Notes under the pieces: generated by a model | Seen by the model: only the letters and a program-made list of their open reading frames with translations | Told to the model about the DNA's origin: nothing | The model's database searches: none | Translations under genes and position numbers: made by a program | Assembly (NCBI GenBank): GCA_037951105.1 | Contig: JBAMJV010003765.1 | Span: forward strand, 161,501 to 225,500 | Direction of reading: 5' to 3' | DNA length: 64,000 bases | From: Echinarachnius parma | Lineage: Eukaryota; Echinodermata; Echinoidea; Clypeasteroida; Echinarachniidae | In this document: positions 34,507 to 46,445 of the stretch, piece by piece | How the letters are laid out: each line of letters starts with the position of its first letter | Position numbering within the stretch: the stretch's first letter is position 1

Positions 34507-35630
34507 CTAACTACATTATTGGGGTGCGAGCACTTAGAATTTGTGATGTAATCAATGAAAATTATTAGATTATTGATTTTACGGTAGGTTTTTGACGTAG
34601 ATGTACATATGTAGGCTGAATCATTTAATATGTATTAATAGAACATTTCACTTTTGACGAAAATATGTTTATGGTCGTGGCTTTGTTATGAATATGGATG
34701 ATTCATGTTACAAGTTTAGTAAGGTAATCAATTAAACATGTTCAAAATTATTCAATTTTTGTATAAAATGTATTCTTCATCACCCAAGCTTGAACCAGTC
34801 ATAAACAGATTTTTAGAGAAGAAGTAGGTATAACAATAAAATTGGACGTAATTATAATATAGTTTAAATTTCTTTTGGAAAATACATTGCAGATAAATTA
34901 ATAATGATATCCTATTTAGAAAGAAAGAAAAAATGTGCATCATGAAGCTATTATTATCCTAAAATAGAGAATATAAAAAGCTTTGAATGATATAGAATAT
35001 GATATTTCAGCAGACAGCTTTCTTTAAAGTATATGCCTTTTCTCAATTAAAAAACAAATGATATAGTATTGCTATTAATTTGTAATCCAGACTACATACA
35101 TCAAAAACAAAAAACATACAAGCACAAAATTAAAAATTGCCATAAATAAATCATATTTGAAACAAATTGTCATTAATAAGATAATATATCATTCCACATA
35201 TTAGAAAACATGTTATTTAAACTTGATGTGAACCTCTTAGTCACTCCTTTAATTGGCATGTCAAATCGGTATATCAAATTCCTTTAATTGTTCCCCTGTG
35301 GACTTCCCCATTTCAGTTTAGGCATAAGGAAGCTTATTGATATGCATCAGGCTCATTTCTTGGAAAACGTGTGATGGACACTTTTTGTATGTCAATTTTC
35401 ATACTGTTTGATTAATTTAGTGACTGTATTTCCAGTCAAATGATCATAATTCAATGCATGGAATGGTTATTTTATCAATGTTTTTTTTTACTTGGTAGCT
35501 ATGTCTACATTTAAGTAGATTAATATGTGCAGGTTATTTTGTTTTAAGACAAGCACAAAAAAATTACCCCTTGCCTTTGTGAACCTGTTGGACTAAGTAC
35601 CTGAATGGTAAAGATATGATTTAAGAGAAA
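34507..35630. other. AT-rich non-coding DNA
   Basis: About 70% A+T, no array and no recognisable element. Frames at 34752-34943 and similar are chance. Confidence 0.5.
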
Positions 35631-36062
35631 GCGTGTTAAATCAGAGAAAAGTTTGAAAACAATTTTGGGAAAGAAGATATGCTGGTAGACAATCTGGTTT
35701 AACTTTGACAATTGTGAAACCATCAATGCGGAATTTGGTGATATGATCAGAATAAGGTTTGAAAACAACTCGGGGAACGAAATATGGAAGATGATTTGGT
35801 TGAATTTGGACATTCTTGAAGCCATCAATGCAGAACATGGTGGTAAAATCAGAATAAAGGTAGAAAACAACTCGGGGAAAGAAATATGGAAGACAATTTT
35901 GGTTGAATTCAGACATTCATGAAGCCACTGATGCAAAACTTGGTGATCTAATCCGAACAAGTTTTTTATTAAACAACTCGGGGGAAAAGAAATACAGAAG
36001 ACGATTTGGTTGAATTCCGACATCTGAAGCCATCGGTACGGAACTTTGTGGTAATATTTTTG
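35631..36062 (+). repeat. tandem repeat, 4 units of about 105 bp
   Basis: Units at about 35654, 35760, 35862 and 35971 share 'gaaaacaactcggggaa', 'gaaatatggaagac', 'tttggttgaattc' and 'gaagccatcaatgc'. A 159-codon minus-strand frame (35544-36023) follows the repeat; its four internal copies are as diverged as the DNA, so I do not call a protein. Confidence 0.85.
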
Positions 36063-36784
36063 GCAACTTCTCTTCAGCTCATTAACTTGCGGTAGACATC
36101 GTCGATGATGCTTGAATGTCGGAAGAGAATTTGATATGATGTGCGCGGCTTGTATGAATGGCGTTTCGCGTCGTTTGCAAATCTGTCATTTGTTAATGAA
36201 GAGTTTCAATTGCAAAATGAAACATTCACCAGTTTTGTATTTAAAAATAATGCCTTTCAAATGACGCTTTCTTTATTGAATAGTAAAGTATATTTTTTCA
36301 AAGTTTCAATCAATATTACCACATGTTTCTTATCTTGTTCTTAAATCTTAAATTAGCAGTTTCAGCCACAAAAATTACAAATCGACCCTTTGACTTTGGG
36401 AACTTGGTAGGCGATGTACAGATTCTTTGGGGATTTCAGAATCATGAAGGGAACGGCTTGCACAAAATGCAGATAGTACGTTTTTGCTGTGAAATTCTTC
36501 AAATTTGTCATCGCTAGCTCATAAGAGGATTTATCTCAAGTGTCCACCCCAACCTTCTCTTGTTTATTATCTTGTCCCCAATTGTCATGCCATCTGTTGC
36601 AGATAGAAACTGAAGAAAAGGATACCGTACAAAGAGGACAGCGTCTTCTGCTTTCACTAATTATTATCACTCAAGTGATAGTATGGTGTTGATAGTTGTA
36701 CCTCAAAAAAAAAATTTCTCCGGTAGCATTAATTGCTCTTTTAATCTCTTTATTTCTATTAATAAATATTCCTAAAATGGAAAT
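36063..36784. other. non-coding, nothing recognised
   Basis: AT-rich with a short A run at 36705. Frames at 36141-36517 lack domains. Confidence 0.45.
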
Positions 36785-37690
36785 ATGTCTTATCTGAAAG
36801 GTTGTCACTACATAGAGAAGGATTCCAACCTACAAGATGTTATGCAGAACTTAAATTTAGCCAAACTTCCACCCAACATCCTTCTCACTCTCGCAATATT
36901 AACAAAATGAGAAAATTCTAAATAATTCTCATCTGATAATTAAAGCGTCTCTCGGGGAAATGCTCCAACCTATAAGCTAGTATTTATGCAGACCTTAATT
37001 TAGCCCAAAGTTGGATAACACCCTATCTCACCTCACAATATCTACTTCAGATGTTGTCACAGAAAAAAAAGAGTGAATTTTTAACAGACTTTGACTAACG
37101 CTTTTTCACTTTCAATATCTACTTTAGATGTTGTCACAGAAATAAGATTGTGAATTTTTAAGAGACATAATTGACTTAATGCCTTTTACTCTCAATATCT
37201 ACTTTAGATGTTGTCACAGAAATAAAATTATGAATTTTTAACAGACTTTGACTTAATGCCTTTTCACTCTCAATATCTACTTTAGATGTTGAAACCGAAA
37301 TAACATTGCCAATTTTGAAAGACATTGACTTAATGCCCTTCTAACTCTCAATATCTACTTTAGATTTTAAAACCAAAATGACACTGCGGTTTTTAAAGAG
37401 ATATTGACATAACGCCCTTCTAACTCTCAATATCTACTTTAGATGTTGAAACCGAAATAACATTGCGATTTTTGAAAGACATTGTCTAAGACATTGTCTT
37501 AACGCCCTTCTAACTCTCAATATCTCCTTTAGATGTTGAAACCAAAATAACACTGCATCTTTTAAAGAAATATTTTATTACGGCCGTCTTACTCTCACCT
37601 CACAATATCTACTTTAGATGTTGAAACCAAAATAACATTGCATTTTTAAAAAGAGATTAACGCCCTTCTCGCTTTCACTCAACAAAATGA
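36785..37690 (+). repeat. tandem repeat, 8 units of about 79 bp plus leader units
   Basis: The anchor AATATCTACTTTAGATGTTG starts at 37037, 37114, 37194, 37272, 37350, 37429, 37519 and 37604. The 90-bp sixth interval (37429 to 37519) contains an 11-bp internal duplication ('aagacattgtct'). Two longer leader units (36785-37036) carry 'tttagccaaa' and 'gagaaggattccaacct'. A further copy of leader plus anchor lies 4 kb away at 41945-42080. Confidence 0.85.
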
Positions 37691-37973
37691 TAATTTCCAA
37701 CCCTCGAGTGTCTAACCCCATTCATGAAAGCAGCCCTATTTCCTGAAGGTACATTCATGTCTGGTTGGCTGGAGCCAACAAATTGCACTTTTCTTTCAAT
37801 AAAGAACAGTTTGAAGTTGGCTGCAGGCTTGAAATTATTAATTTCTCTCTCATTATATATGTGCTTGGACATTCTTATAGCTTTTTCAAATAATTGTAAT
37901 TTAGTCAACTGTTATATCCCCTCGCCTACAAGATTTGTATATTACATAGAATTATTTAGTACATGGTGCTAGT
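37691..37973. other. non-coding, nothing recognised
   Basis: Overlapping antisense frames (37675-37908 and 37724-37972) show no domain. A family-A-like or gene-like signal is absent. Confidence 0.4.
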
Positions 37974-38120
37974 ATGCTCCCCAGGGAGTTGAGATGGTGC
38001 ACAAGATAACTGTGCAGGTTTGAACTGTACCTGATGACCAAGGGTAATAACTGGGCCTCTGAATAGCGCACCTAGATATATGGCGGTCTGTAAATGCTAT
38101 ATATTATTTATAATTATTAC
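37974..38120 (+). mobile_element. SINE-like fragment (GCTCCCCAGGGAGTT family)
   Basis: 'gctccccagggagttgagat', 'ggtgcacaagataactgtgc', 'gggtaataactgggcctctg' and 'ctgtaaatgctatata' followed by an ATT-rich tail. A second copy starts at 55285. The 3' part resembles the SINE tails at 26400-26530. Confidence 0.55.
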
Positions 38121-38244
38121 ACTATAGATGTTTCTTAAGTGTATGGGTTAACAAAGTTTGTCATAAATTGCATCAAAATGTACGTTGGTATAATTGTGAT
38201 ACACATAACGTAACCTAACATACAAATCAATGGAATCTTACTGT

Positions 38245-38326
38245 TTTATCCCCTTGACCACGGGAACCGAGTGGGTTGTGTACAAAGTCTATAGGGATTT
38301 CATAAACTCGTAGGGAACAGGTTTTA
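38245..38326 (+). mobile_element. family-A micro-element, diverged
   Basis: 'ccccttgaccacgggaaccg', 'tacaaagtctatagggattt' and 'ctcgtagggaacaggtttta' match family A. Both TTAA ends are degraded. Confidence 0.6.
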
Positions 38327-38665
38327 AAAAAAAGGAAATTGACTGATATCTGAAGATAACATTACAAGAATTGGACAACAATTTGATCATTTTCATTTTG
38401 AGGACTATATAACAACAATGTGCACATACTGTGCCATTGTGAGTGCCATTTGCTTGTATAGGTCGTATGAGTCAGAGAATGTTTAAATAGAGTATATGAA
38501 AGCCAATGTGCATTCGGTGAATGTTTAAAAATAGTTTGTATGAAAGACGATACCCAATGTAAACCCAGGAAATATGGCATAGTGTTTGGAAAGCGAATGA
38601 TTTATTGATTCTCATGGCTCCCTTAGTTGAACTAACACATGCAGATGTCAGTTCTTCATTTTTTC

Positions 38666-38701
<36 letters not shown>

Positions 38702-39877
38702 GTTAAATTCACTTACTTTGGGATGTGTTTGTCTTTCCATTTCTGTATTTTTATTTACTTTGGGAATAGTAAATTCGGGAGGGCTTGCCCCAAAGGGGTG
38801 CCCCCTTTGGGGGAAAGCATGCACTTTCGTCGGGTAGATGGATATGTTGCATGGGAAGTGAGAGGCTCGTAGACAAACTGAAATTGTGAATTTACAAAAT
38901 ATAGGTGGAGCAATATTGAACAGACGTTAACAAAGAGTGTGAGAAATTGGACGGATCAATAGGGTAGACAGATATGAGGGAAGAACAAAGATGAGATCAA
39001 ACAGAGCTCATAAGTTGCAAAAGGTCCACTGGCATGGGGCCACAAACATGAGCTTCTTGCTACCACGTTTATATAAATTACATTGTTTGTTTTAATTTAA
39101 TGTTTAGCATGTGCAATTCAGCTTGTTTGCTGCCACATCGTGTTCAAAATAAATACCATGAATAAATAAATAAATAAATAAAAGAATAAAATCTAAGAAA
39201 TGTACAATTTTAATTACCCTACTGGGCAACCAAAAATAAATAAAAACTTGTTATGATTTTCTTTGTTTTGGGCCACTCAACTCTGGTTTTGGGGCAAGCA
39301 ACATTTTGACATATCTTTATTCTACTTTCCCAACTGGGCCGCCAGGAAAGAGAAGTTAATTTCTAGCATTGGATAAAAGCAGGCTAGAGAAAGAGAAAGG
39401 GAGAGAGTGACAATAATTGGGTCACCTTTGCCCTGACTAAGATTCTACTTAGATCGAAAGCTAAGCTCTTACCTATCGTGATCTGAAAATAATTTTTAAA
39501 CATAGAACCAGAGAAAAAAAACAGACCTTCATGTACATGGGGGCATTCATAAAGTGCAAGGTCCCATTATAAGCTCTGTGTGCAGTAAAGCTAATTTGAT
39601 GTATTAGGGGCGCAGGGCGGGGTAATACGAGGCGCTGGTCCAGTCATTGGGGGGTATCAGATGACGCCCCCCAATCCAGGAAAATCCCCCCTAGTCTCGG
39701 TGACGCCGATCCTCTGTAAACGGGAGAATTTTTAATTTGGTCTGTGTGTGTGTCTTTTTTTGGGGGGGGAGAGGGGGGGGGGGCGATTGGCATGGATTGA
39801 GAAGAAACCCTGTCCCCATTTTAGGGACACTTTGAATTTAAATTGTTTTGCTGCCTACAGTAATTTAGACAAAATCA
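38327..39877. other. non-coding; CT, AATA and G-run simple repeats
   Basis: (CT)n at 38671-38698, (AATA)n near 39163-39184 and a G run at 39761-39782. GC-richer patch at 39600-39720 with 'gggggtatcagatgacgccc'. No gene. Confidence 0.5.
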
Positions 39878-39949
39878 TTAACTTGAGAGTACCTGGTGGG
39901 CCTGTATTAACTCTATGGGGATTGTGAAATCTAGTAGGGAAGAGGTTAT
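39878..39949 (+). mobile_element. family-A micro-element
   Basis: 'ttaacttgagagtacctggt', 'gggcctgtattaactctatg' and 'atctagtagggaagaggtta'. Confidence 0.65.
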
Positions 39950-40090
39950 GAGGAAAGGGAGAAATATTGTAAACAATTATTAAGGGAAAGTGGAGAAACT
40001 CAGTGGAAAATATGTTTGAAGTTTGAAACCAACTACTTGTACATGAATGCTTCAAGCAAAATGTCCCACATTTTGTATATTTGTATATTT

Positions 40091-40136
40091 GTATCCCCCG
40101 AACCACTTCGGGGGATACTATGGATTTGGCCTCGTC

Positions 40137-40179
<43 letters not shown>

Positions 40180-41102
40180 GTCCGCCGCAGAGATTTTCTT
40201 GTGAACGCTCTACAGGTCCGAGTTCTTGTCCGATCATTTTTTAATTTGGTATGAAGGTGTATTAAGGAAAGAGGATGAAGCCTATTGATTTTGGTGTGGG
40301 GCGGAGTCCTGGTTGCCATGGTAACCATGATATAAAGAAATAGTTAAGATTACCTTGTGAACGCTCTACAGGTCCGAGTTCTTGTCCGATCATTTTCTAA
40401 TTTGGTATGAAGGTGTATTAAGGAAAGAGGATGAAGCCTATTGATTTTGGTGTGGGGCGGAGTCCTGGTTGCCATGGTAACCATGATATAAAGAAATAGT
40501 TAAGATTACCTTGTGAACGCTCTACAGGTCCGAGTTCTTGTCCGATCATTTTCTAATTTGGTATGAAGGTGTATTAAGGAAAGAGGATGAAGCCTATTGA
40601 TTTTGGTGTGGGGCGGAGTCCTGGTTGCCATGGTAACCATGATATAAAGAAATAGTTAAGATTACCTTGTGAACGCTCTACAGGTCCGAGTTCTTGTCCG
40701 ATCATTTTCTAATTTGGTATGAAGGTGTATTAAGGAAAGAGGATGAAGCCTATTGATTTTGGTGTGGGGCGCGGTCCTGGTTGCCATGGTAACCATGATA
40801 TAAATAAATAGTTAATATTACCTTGTGAACGCTCTACAGGTCCGAGTTCTTGTCTGATCATTTTCTAATTTGGTATGAAGGTGTCTTAAGGAAAGAGGAT
40901 GAAGCCTATTGATTTTGGTGTGGGGCGGAGTCCTGGTTGCCATGGTAACCATGATATAAAGAAATAGTTAAGATTACCTTGTGAACGCTCTACAGGTCCG
41001 AGTTCTTGTCCGATCATTTTCTAATTTGGTATGAAGGTGTATTAATTGGTTCGGGGGATACATGTGCTCGGCTGCGCGACCCGCCGAGCGCGCAATTTCT
41101 AG
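40091..41102 (+). mobile_element. Helentron/HINE-like (pearl-like) element with a tandem core
   Basis: Order of parts: GTATCCCCCGAACC (40091-40104), which also forms a 12-bp stem with the TTCGGGGGATAC that follows; a (CCG)n microsatellite (40138-40183); five full and one partial 156-bp repeats (40201-41044); the inverted copy GGTTCGGGGGATAC (41048-41061); a GC-rich stem CTCGGC...GCCGAG; and the end CTAG at 41099-41102. Terminal-type inverted segments, a microsatellite, a 150-160-bp tandem core, a 3' hairpin and a CTRR end are the published architecture of Helentron-associated elements (HINE, DINE-1) and bivalve pearl elements. No Rep/helicase coding. The Arg- and Pro-rich frames across (CCG)n are artefacts. 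Confidence 0.8.
40201..41044 (+). repeat. 156-bp tandem core repeat, 5.4 copies
   Basis: Starts GTGAACGCTCTACAGGTCCG at 40201, 40357, 40513, 40669, 40825 and 40981, exactly 156 bp each. Copies differ at only a few positions, far less than any other array here, so amplification is recent or homogenised. Each full unit holds GTTGCCATGGTAAC (40312, 40468, 40624, 40780, 40936), a perfect X-box-like palindrome. Confidence 0.95.
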
Positions 41103-41944
41103 TTTTGTATGTTTTTTTATTGACTGAATTATTTCATGATCCAATGAAACAATTTGCTAAAATACAAGGATTATTTAAATAGAAAAGAAAAATATTAGGG
41201 GAAAAGGAAAACCCTTTAGCGAACCCTACAATGTCATGAATATTTCCCCTGGCTCGGTAGAAGTATCGGTTTACACATTTAATGTTGCCCAGAACCTCCC
41301 CAAATTTGCCCCCTGCCTCCCACCCTTCCCCACCAAAAAAAAACAAAATCAAGCAACATTATTTTATTGGTTACTAAATTCCGAGGGATGTGTGCTGGAA
41401 TGTGTTATCGGCAAATTCAATTTACACTTCTCCTTTACTCTCCTTCAAACTTTTTATTTTTTGGAGAGCATTTTTTCCCCTCCTCCTCCAATGGAATGTG
41501 CCCCGGGAGCGGCACCCTATCAAAGATATAAATAAATAAGAATTTCCCTGCACATTTTTTTTCCCCGGCTAGATATGAATCATCGTTGGATAATGAAGTG
41601 TGACAGACAGAAATTTCTGTTACGGCGCTTGCGAAGATGATTGAAGCGATCGTAATGCGGTTAATATTCCCAGATGGCCTGGGATTGGAGTTATATAATT
41701 TGATTGAGATTAATCGTGTCTTATTGATTTGTACCACTCATATGATCTGTAATCAATCTGATTGATTTTTTGTATCCCTTAAAAAATCTTTTATGAACAA
41801 AATCAAGTCATGTTGAGGAGTGTTAATCTGAAAACAAACTTTGCATTCGTTGTTTCAAGTTTTAGAGAGCCAGGTAGAAACCAACTTCAGCTCTCTTATC
41901 ATATTTGATCAATATTATTCCCCAAAATTAGAAATAATTACTTT
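41103..41944. other. non-coding; GC-richer unique patch at 41560-41760
   Basis: Frames at 41134-41535 lie in C/A-run sequence. The patch 41560-41760 has several TGATT/AATCA motifs ('ttgattgagattaatcg', 'tgtaatcaatctgattgatt') and no repeat partner in the window: a possible conserved non-coding element, inference only. Confidence 0.35.
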
Positions 41945-42080
41945 CTGAAAATGTGGCATCACAAAGAGAAGGCTCCGATCTTCAAGATTGTATGAAGAAC
42001 TCAATTTAGCCAAAAATTTATGTAGGCCCGTCTCGCTCTCATCACTCCACAATATCTACCTTAGATGTAGACACAGTGTT
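41945..42080 (+). repeat. dispersed copy of the 37-kb array unit
   Basis: 'cacaaagagaaggctccgat', 'gaactcaatttagccaaa' and 'cacaatatctaccttagatg' correspond to leader plus anchor of the array at 36785-37690, in the same orientation. Confidence 0.65.
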
Positions 42081-42564
42081 GTTTATAAATTTTTAGAAAT
42101 AACAATTTTTTTTGACCGCTCATGCAGAAATTCCGTGTATATATTAAAAGGGGCCTCTACTTTAAGTTACTCTTTAAATGATATTAATGCATTATACATT
42201 GTTTATCAATTATACATTCTCAAACCACCATGGAGATGAAAAAACAGCTATAAAGCTTTTCATTGACTATAAAACATCTCTCTGTTTATTTGTTTTGAAA
42301 AGGCTGCATACACCGTAATCCACCAAAGGTTCAGAAAAACAACTTTTAAAAAGCTTTTTGTTGACTTTAATCTTTGTTTTTTGTTGTTGGTTTTGAAAAG
42401 GTCGGAGACATTAAATGCATATACCACTATGTACCGCATAGATCACTGAAGGGTCAGAAAGTCATATCCCAATGGTGTAAGAACGGCTCTCTTGTTGCAT
42501 GTTTATCACCCGAAATGTGAACTTTATGGATATATTATATGCCTCGTTATTCACATATAGAGTC
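42081..42564. other. non-coding, weak internal repeats
   Basis: 'aaaaacagctataaagcttttcattgact' and 'aacaacttttaaaaagctttttgttgact' suggest a two-copy unit of about 105 bp. Nothing else. Confidence 0.4.
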
Positions 42565-43100
42565 ATAGGACCTTTTGGGGTAGATTTTACTCTATGCAGT
42601 CTTTATGAATAATTATATGACGCATAATTTAACTGAAATCTTAAATGTAAGGACCTTTTTTTTTTTATAGCTTTTACTCTATACAGTCTTATAGTAATGC
42701 AAATGACACTCATGAAAAAACATACATAAAGTGATGACAAGGACCTTTTTTTAACTTACTCTACACAGTCAATAATAATGCAAAATGGCACTCATGCAAA
42801 AAATGTTATGCAAAAAATGTTATGCCTAAAGTGATGAGTATGAGGACCTTTTTATAGCTTTTTCTCTATACAGTTTATGGTAATGCAAAACAACTCTTCT
42901 GTAAACAACATACCTCAAGTGATTACTATAAGGACCTTTTTATTGTAATGTTTAGATGATAGTAATGCGAGATTGCACTCATGAGAATATAATGTGATTA
43001 ATGTATTAGAACCTTTTTAAGTGTAGTCTTAAATGTATAGTAATGGTATTAACGGCCGTATTAATTAAGCATTACCCCTGTATTTATGAATATCAGGACC
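42565..43100 (+). repeat. degenerate tandem repeat, 7 units of about 87 bp
   Basis: Anchor 'aggacctttttatagctttt' near 42568, 42650, 42740, 42843, 42931, 43008 and 43094, followed by 'ctctatacagt' and 'agtaatgcaaa'. Ends in a G run (43111-43139). Confidence 0.75.
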
Positions 43101-43262
43101 TTTTTCACAGGGGGGGGGGGGGGGGGGAGGGGGGGGGGTGTCCATGTATAGAATTGTAAAACAGCCCTGTTGATGAGATTTGGTGCCAAAGAATCTGGAT
43201 TTAAGTATAAACTGTAAGATTGCTGGAAATAGAAACTGGGCAAGTAGCTGGCAGTATAGTAT

Positions 43263-43534
43263 TAACTCTTCCAGGACTGACCCACCCCCCCCCCCCCCCA
43301 AAAAAAAAAAAAAATAAAAAAATTACCAAAAAAAAAAAAAAAATGGGGCTAGGATCTATGAGCAATGCATGCTAATTTCAGGTTGTGGTGTATGTATACT
43401 GTGTGTTATACAATTATCAAATGTCCACACTAGGTTAACCCATTCAAGACGATTCGATGTTGGTACATGTATATAACATCCATTCTCCATAGACCAAGCC
43501 TGAGTATTTTCGGGACCAGTATCAAACAGGTTAA
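43263..43534. mobile_element. two family-B micro-elements, one expanded by C and A runs
   Basis: A + copy begins 'ttaactcttccaggactgac' at 43263, is interrupted by C and A runs (43283-43342) and resumes 'ggggctaggatctatgagca'. An intact minus copy spans 43434-43534 with TTAA at both ends ('ccattctccatagaccaagc', 'gagtattttcgggaccag'). Confidence 0.65.
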
Positions 43535-44234
43535 TTATACACAGATACAATTTTATCACCATCTCTGAAACATGCACAAGGCATAATGATGTCATTAGGA
43601 CCACAGGCCAAAGGATGCTCTTGCTTCTAGTCTGGGTAATACAGACCCAGTTTTTATCCTTTCCTATTATGTTTTACTGTATAATATATACGGAAATGGT
43701 ATAAAATAAATAAATCCCTCTGAACGTCAACCTGCATTGTCAAACAAAATATTTTAAAAGGATAAACAGGGAACAAAGAAAAATTGAGGGTAGAAGAGAC
43801 TATTGCAATGCATTTTTGAATGCACTAGCGTCAGTATGACTGATGGTGCACATTATCTCAATATAGCCCTTGTATATGCTAGAATATGTAATCAGACTTC
43901 ATCTAGTAAACAAACCATTCTCTTTAATATATTGTATAATTTATGTAAACTATGCAAAGCATTTTTGCAGCAACTACATACACATATACAGTTGTTTCAT
44001 TATATAGCTTATTTTACAAATATACAAACAAATAATACATTCTTATTCAATTCAGATTATTTTCATTTCCAACCAAATTTCAACAAAATATATTGTACAT
44101 ACCTAGTATAAATTAAATTTGTAAAAGAAAAGTTAAATAAGCACAATGAAACCCCACCCCCCCCCCCCCCTCTCCCCCCAAAAAAAAAAATATATATATT
44201 ATGGGAATGGAGAGATCCACTAAAAAATATATCA
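43535..44234. other. non-coding, nothing recognised
   Basis: AT-rich, with a C-rich run and an A run at 44154-44190. A 102-codon frame at 43803-44111 has no domain. Confidence 0.45.
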
Positions 44235-44412
44235 ATTATTTCAAGGCTCCTTTATAATAACAAATATAACTGATTTTATTCCAAGTTTATGCCTTTTCAA
44301 AAGGAACTGTTTCAACCAATTTTTTTACTAAGAAACTAATAAAGGCCCTCCATAATTGTTAGGTCCAAACTTAGAGTTAAGTTCAACTTAGAAATCATTG
44401 TGAAACACCCTT
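44235..44412 (+). mobile_element. family-F MITE, right part only
   Basis: 'caaggctcctttataataac', 'gccttttcaaaaggaactgt', 'ttaggtccaaacttagagtt' and 'gtgaaacacccttgg' match 58960-59123 and the right half of 34118-34432. Confidence 0.7.
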
Positions 44413-44900
44413 GGAGGCTCCGTAGATTCCTCCCCCCCCCCCCCCCCCCCCCCAAAAAAAACACACAAATATCTGAAGATCTTGTTGCCCGATCACGGCA
44501 ACCAACACCTCCAGCCTTTTGCATGATATTTCCTCAACATTGTGCATTAGGTAATTACAACATCTCTGATTGCCCCGGGGCCTTTACATAACACGATTAA
44601 CGACTCTTTGACAATCCAGTTTGTTATTCGAAACCCGTCTCATTCTCAGAAACCAGATAGGAGAGGAAATAAATTGCAGAAAAAAATGGAAACATTAGTT
44701 TTTCTTTATATTTTGGTATTATTATTATTCTCTTTGCTGTCTCGTTCCTCTAAAAACATACTTAGTGTCCTTCCTTTTTGTTGTTTGTATGTTGTTGAGA
44801 TCTTTGCCCTTCTTTTGAGTAACTTACAACCTTACATTTTTTCTCATTATTCTAGTTTGCCTTTTTACTCTTTCTCACCAGGTTTGGTTCACCATGATTG
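44413..44900. other. non-coding; C/A runs
   Basis: C run at 44431-44453 then A run. Frames at 44336-44591 and 44608-44901 are compositional or lack domains. Confidence 0.4.
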
Positions 44901-46110
44901 ATCCTTTCCCCCCTTCTTTTTGAGAAATTGTTTGATGGATGTATTGGAAAAAAGGGTGATTAGAGAGAAGTGATGATTATGTTTCTCTCTTTGTTTTATT
45001 GTGTTTACATTTTTTCTCATTATTCTAGTTAACCGGTATTTGCCGGTGTATAAACCGCACCTGTGTATTCACGCGCACCCCTTTTTGCAAGTTCTTCTGT
45101 ATGGAAGCGGTTAATACACCCAGCAAAATACGGTAAGTATTTTTAATTCTTCACTCACGCTTCTCACGCCCTTTCATATTTTGTTTTCCTCTCTCTCAAA
45201 GAGTCTGTATATATTTCACCATGATCGATGGCTCTCCATGTTTTGTGAAAATATTTGATAGATCATGTTGTCGGAATAGTGATCAGAGAAAGTGCATGAT
45301 GTATCTATGTTTTCATTCTTGGTTTAGTTGTGATATATTATTCGATCTTGAAGAAAAAAACCCCCTGTAAGTTATGTATGTATAGGACAGTGTGAACTTT
45401 GGCAAAAGGTTGAGAATAGAACTACTGAAAAAGTTGAAATTAGAGAGAAAAGATGATAATGGAAGGTTTGTTTGACTTCCTGAAGATATTTTATTACATT
45501 TGTATTGTATTTTATGCGCTTTTTAAAAGGTTTTAGTTGTGTTGTATTCAATCTTTAAAAAAGCTCTGTAAGATTATAGGATATTGGACCCAAAGGAAAA
45601 GGTTGATAGCAGAAATATTGACAAGTTTGGGGGAAAAACAATAAAGGTCTGATGACATTATTGAATATATTTTTTAATGCATTTTGACAGTGTTTTAGGC
45701 ACAGTTAAAAGGTTTTAGTTGTCTTACTATTCAATCTTTAAAAAAGCTCTGTAAGTTATAGGATTTTGAACCAAAGGAAAAGGATTGAATAGCAGAAAAT
45801 ATTGACAAGTTGCATTAATTGGGAAAAAATATCAAAGGTCTGGGTGACTTTGTGAAATATACTTTCTAATGCATTTTTAACCGTCTTTTTAGGCACTGTT
45901 GAAAGTTTAGGTTGTGTCATATTTGATCTTTAAAAAGTTACAGGACATTGAACCAAAGCAAAAGGCTGAGGTGTAGAGATTATGAAAGATTATAATCAGG
46001 GGGAAAATTGTTTAGAGGCTGGGTGGGACTTTCTTGAAAATATTTTCTTGCATTTTCATGGTCTTTTGTGCGATGTTGAATGTTTCCCTTTTGTGGAACA
46101 TTCAAATTAT
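44900..46110 (+). repeat. degenerate tandem repeat, about 190-bp units
   Basis: 'aaaaggttttagttgtgttgt', 'ttcaatctttaaaaaagctc', 'tgtaagttataggat' and 'gaaccaaaggaaaagg' recur near 45325, 45530, 45711 and 45903. More diverged copies begin at about 44915 and 45235, separated by a MITE. Confidence 0.7.
45029..45136. mobile_element. 108-bp MITE (TTAACCGGTATTTGC ends)
   Basis: Left TTAACCGGTATTTGCCGGTG followed by 'tataaaccgcac', right complement TTACCGTATTTTGCTGGGTG and 'tattaaccgc'. Inverted ends of about 32 bp. Confidence 0.75.
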
Positions 46111-46368
46111 TGTAATCTCTTTATTTTATGAATCATGGATTGACAGAAAGAAAAGAGTATTCTTTATACAAAAAAAACATTTGTGTTTCATAATTACAAT
46201 AAATTAAAAACAGCATAGTTTCGCTTAAGCACACTTAAACACACGCAACACACCACCACACACACACCACACACACCACAAACAAAACTTAATATCAATA
46301 CACCATATTGATAGAAAATAAGGCTCCTTTTATTCCCTTTATCCACATCTCATACATAAAAAACTTTC
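46111..46368. repeat. CACA-rich tract and AT-rich flank
   Basis: Interrupted CA repeats at 46230-46290. No gene. Confidence 0.7.
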
Positions 46369-46445
46369 TTAACCCATTGCCTACTGGAAACCTGGTGGGC
46401 CCTGGTACTGACACTATAGTGATTGCAAAATATGAAACAGGTTAA
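46369..46445 (+). mobile_element. family-A micro-element, intact ends
   Basis: TTAACCCATTGCCTACTGGA ... TATGAAACAGGTTAA, with TTAA at both ends. Confidence 0.75.

Noticed and set aside
35544-36023. 159-codon minus-strand open frame
   Set aside because: It translates a 105-bp tandem repeat (a multiple of 3, so the frame stays open); no domain, no codon bias, and the alternate frame is open too.
36785-37690. CRISPR-like regular repeat array
   Set aside because: Units are contiguous 77-90-bp tandem repeats without unique spacers, in eukaryotic DNA.
39855-40328. Arg-rich 157-codon frame and Ala/Pro-rich frames on the other strand
   Set aside because: They translate the (CCG)n microsatellite of the Helentron-like element.
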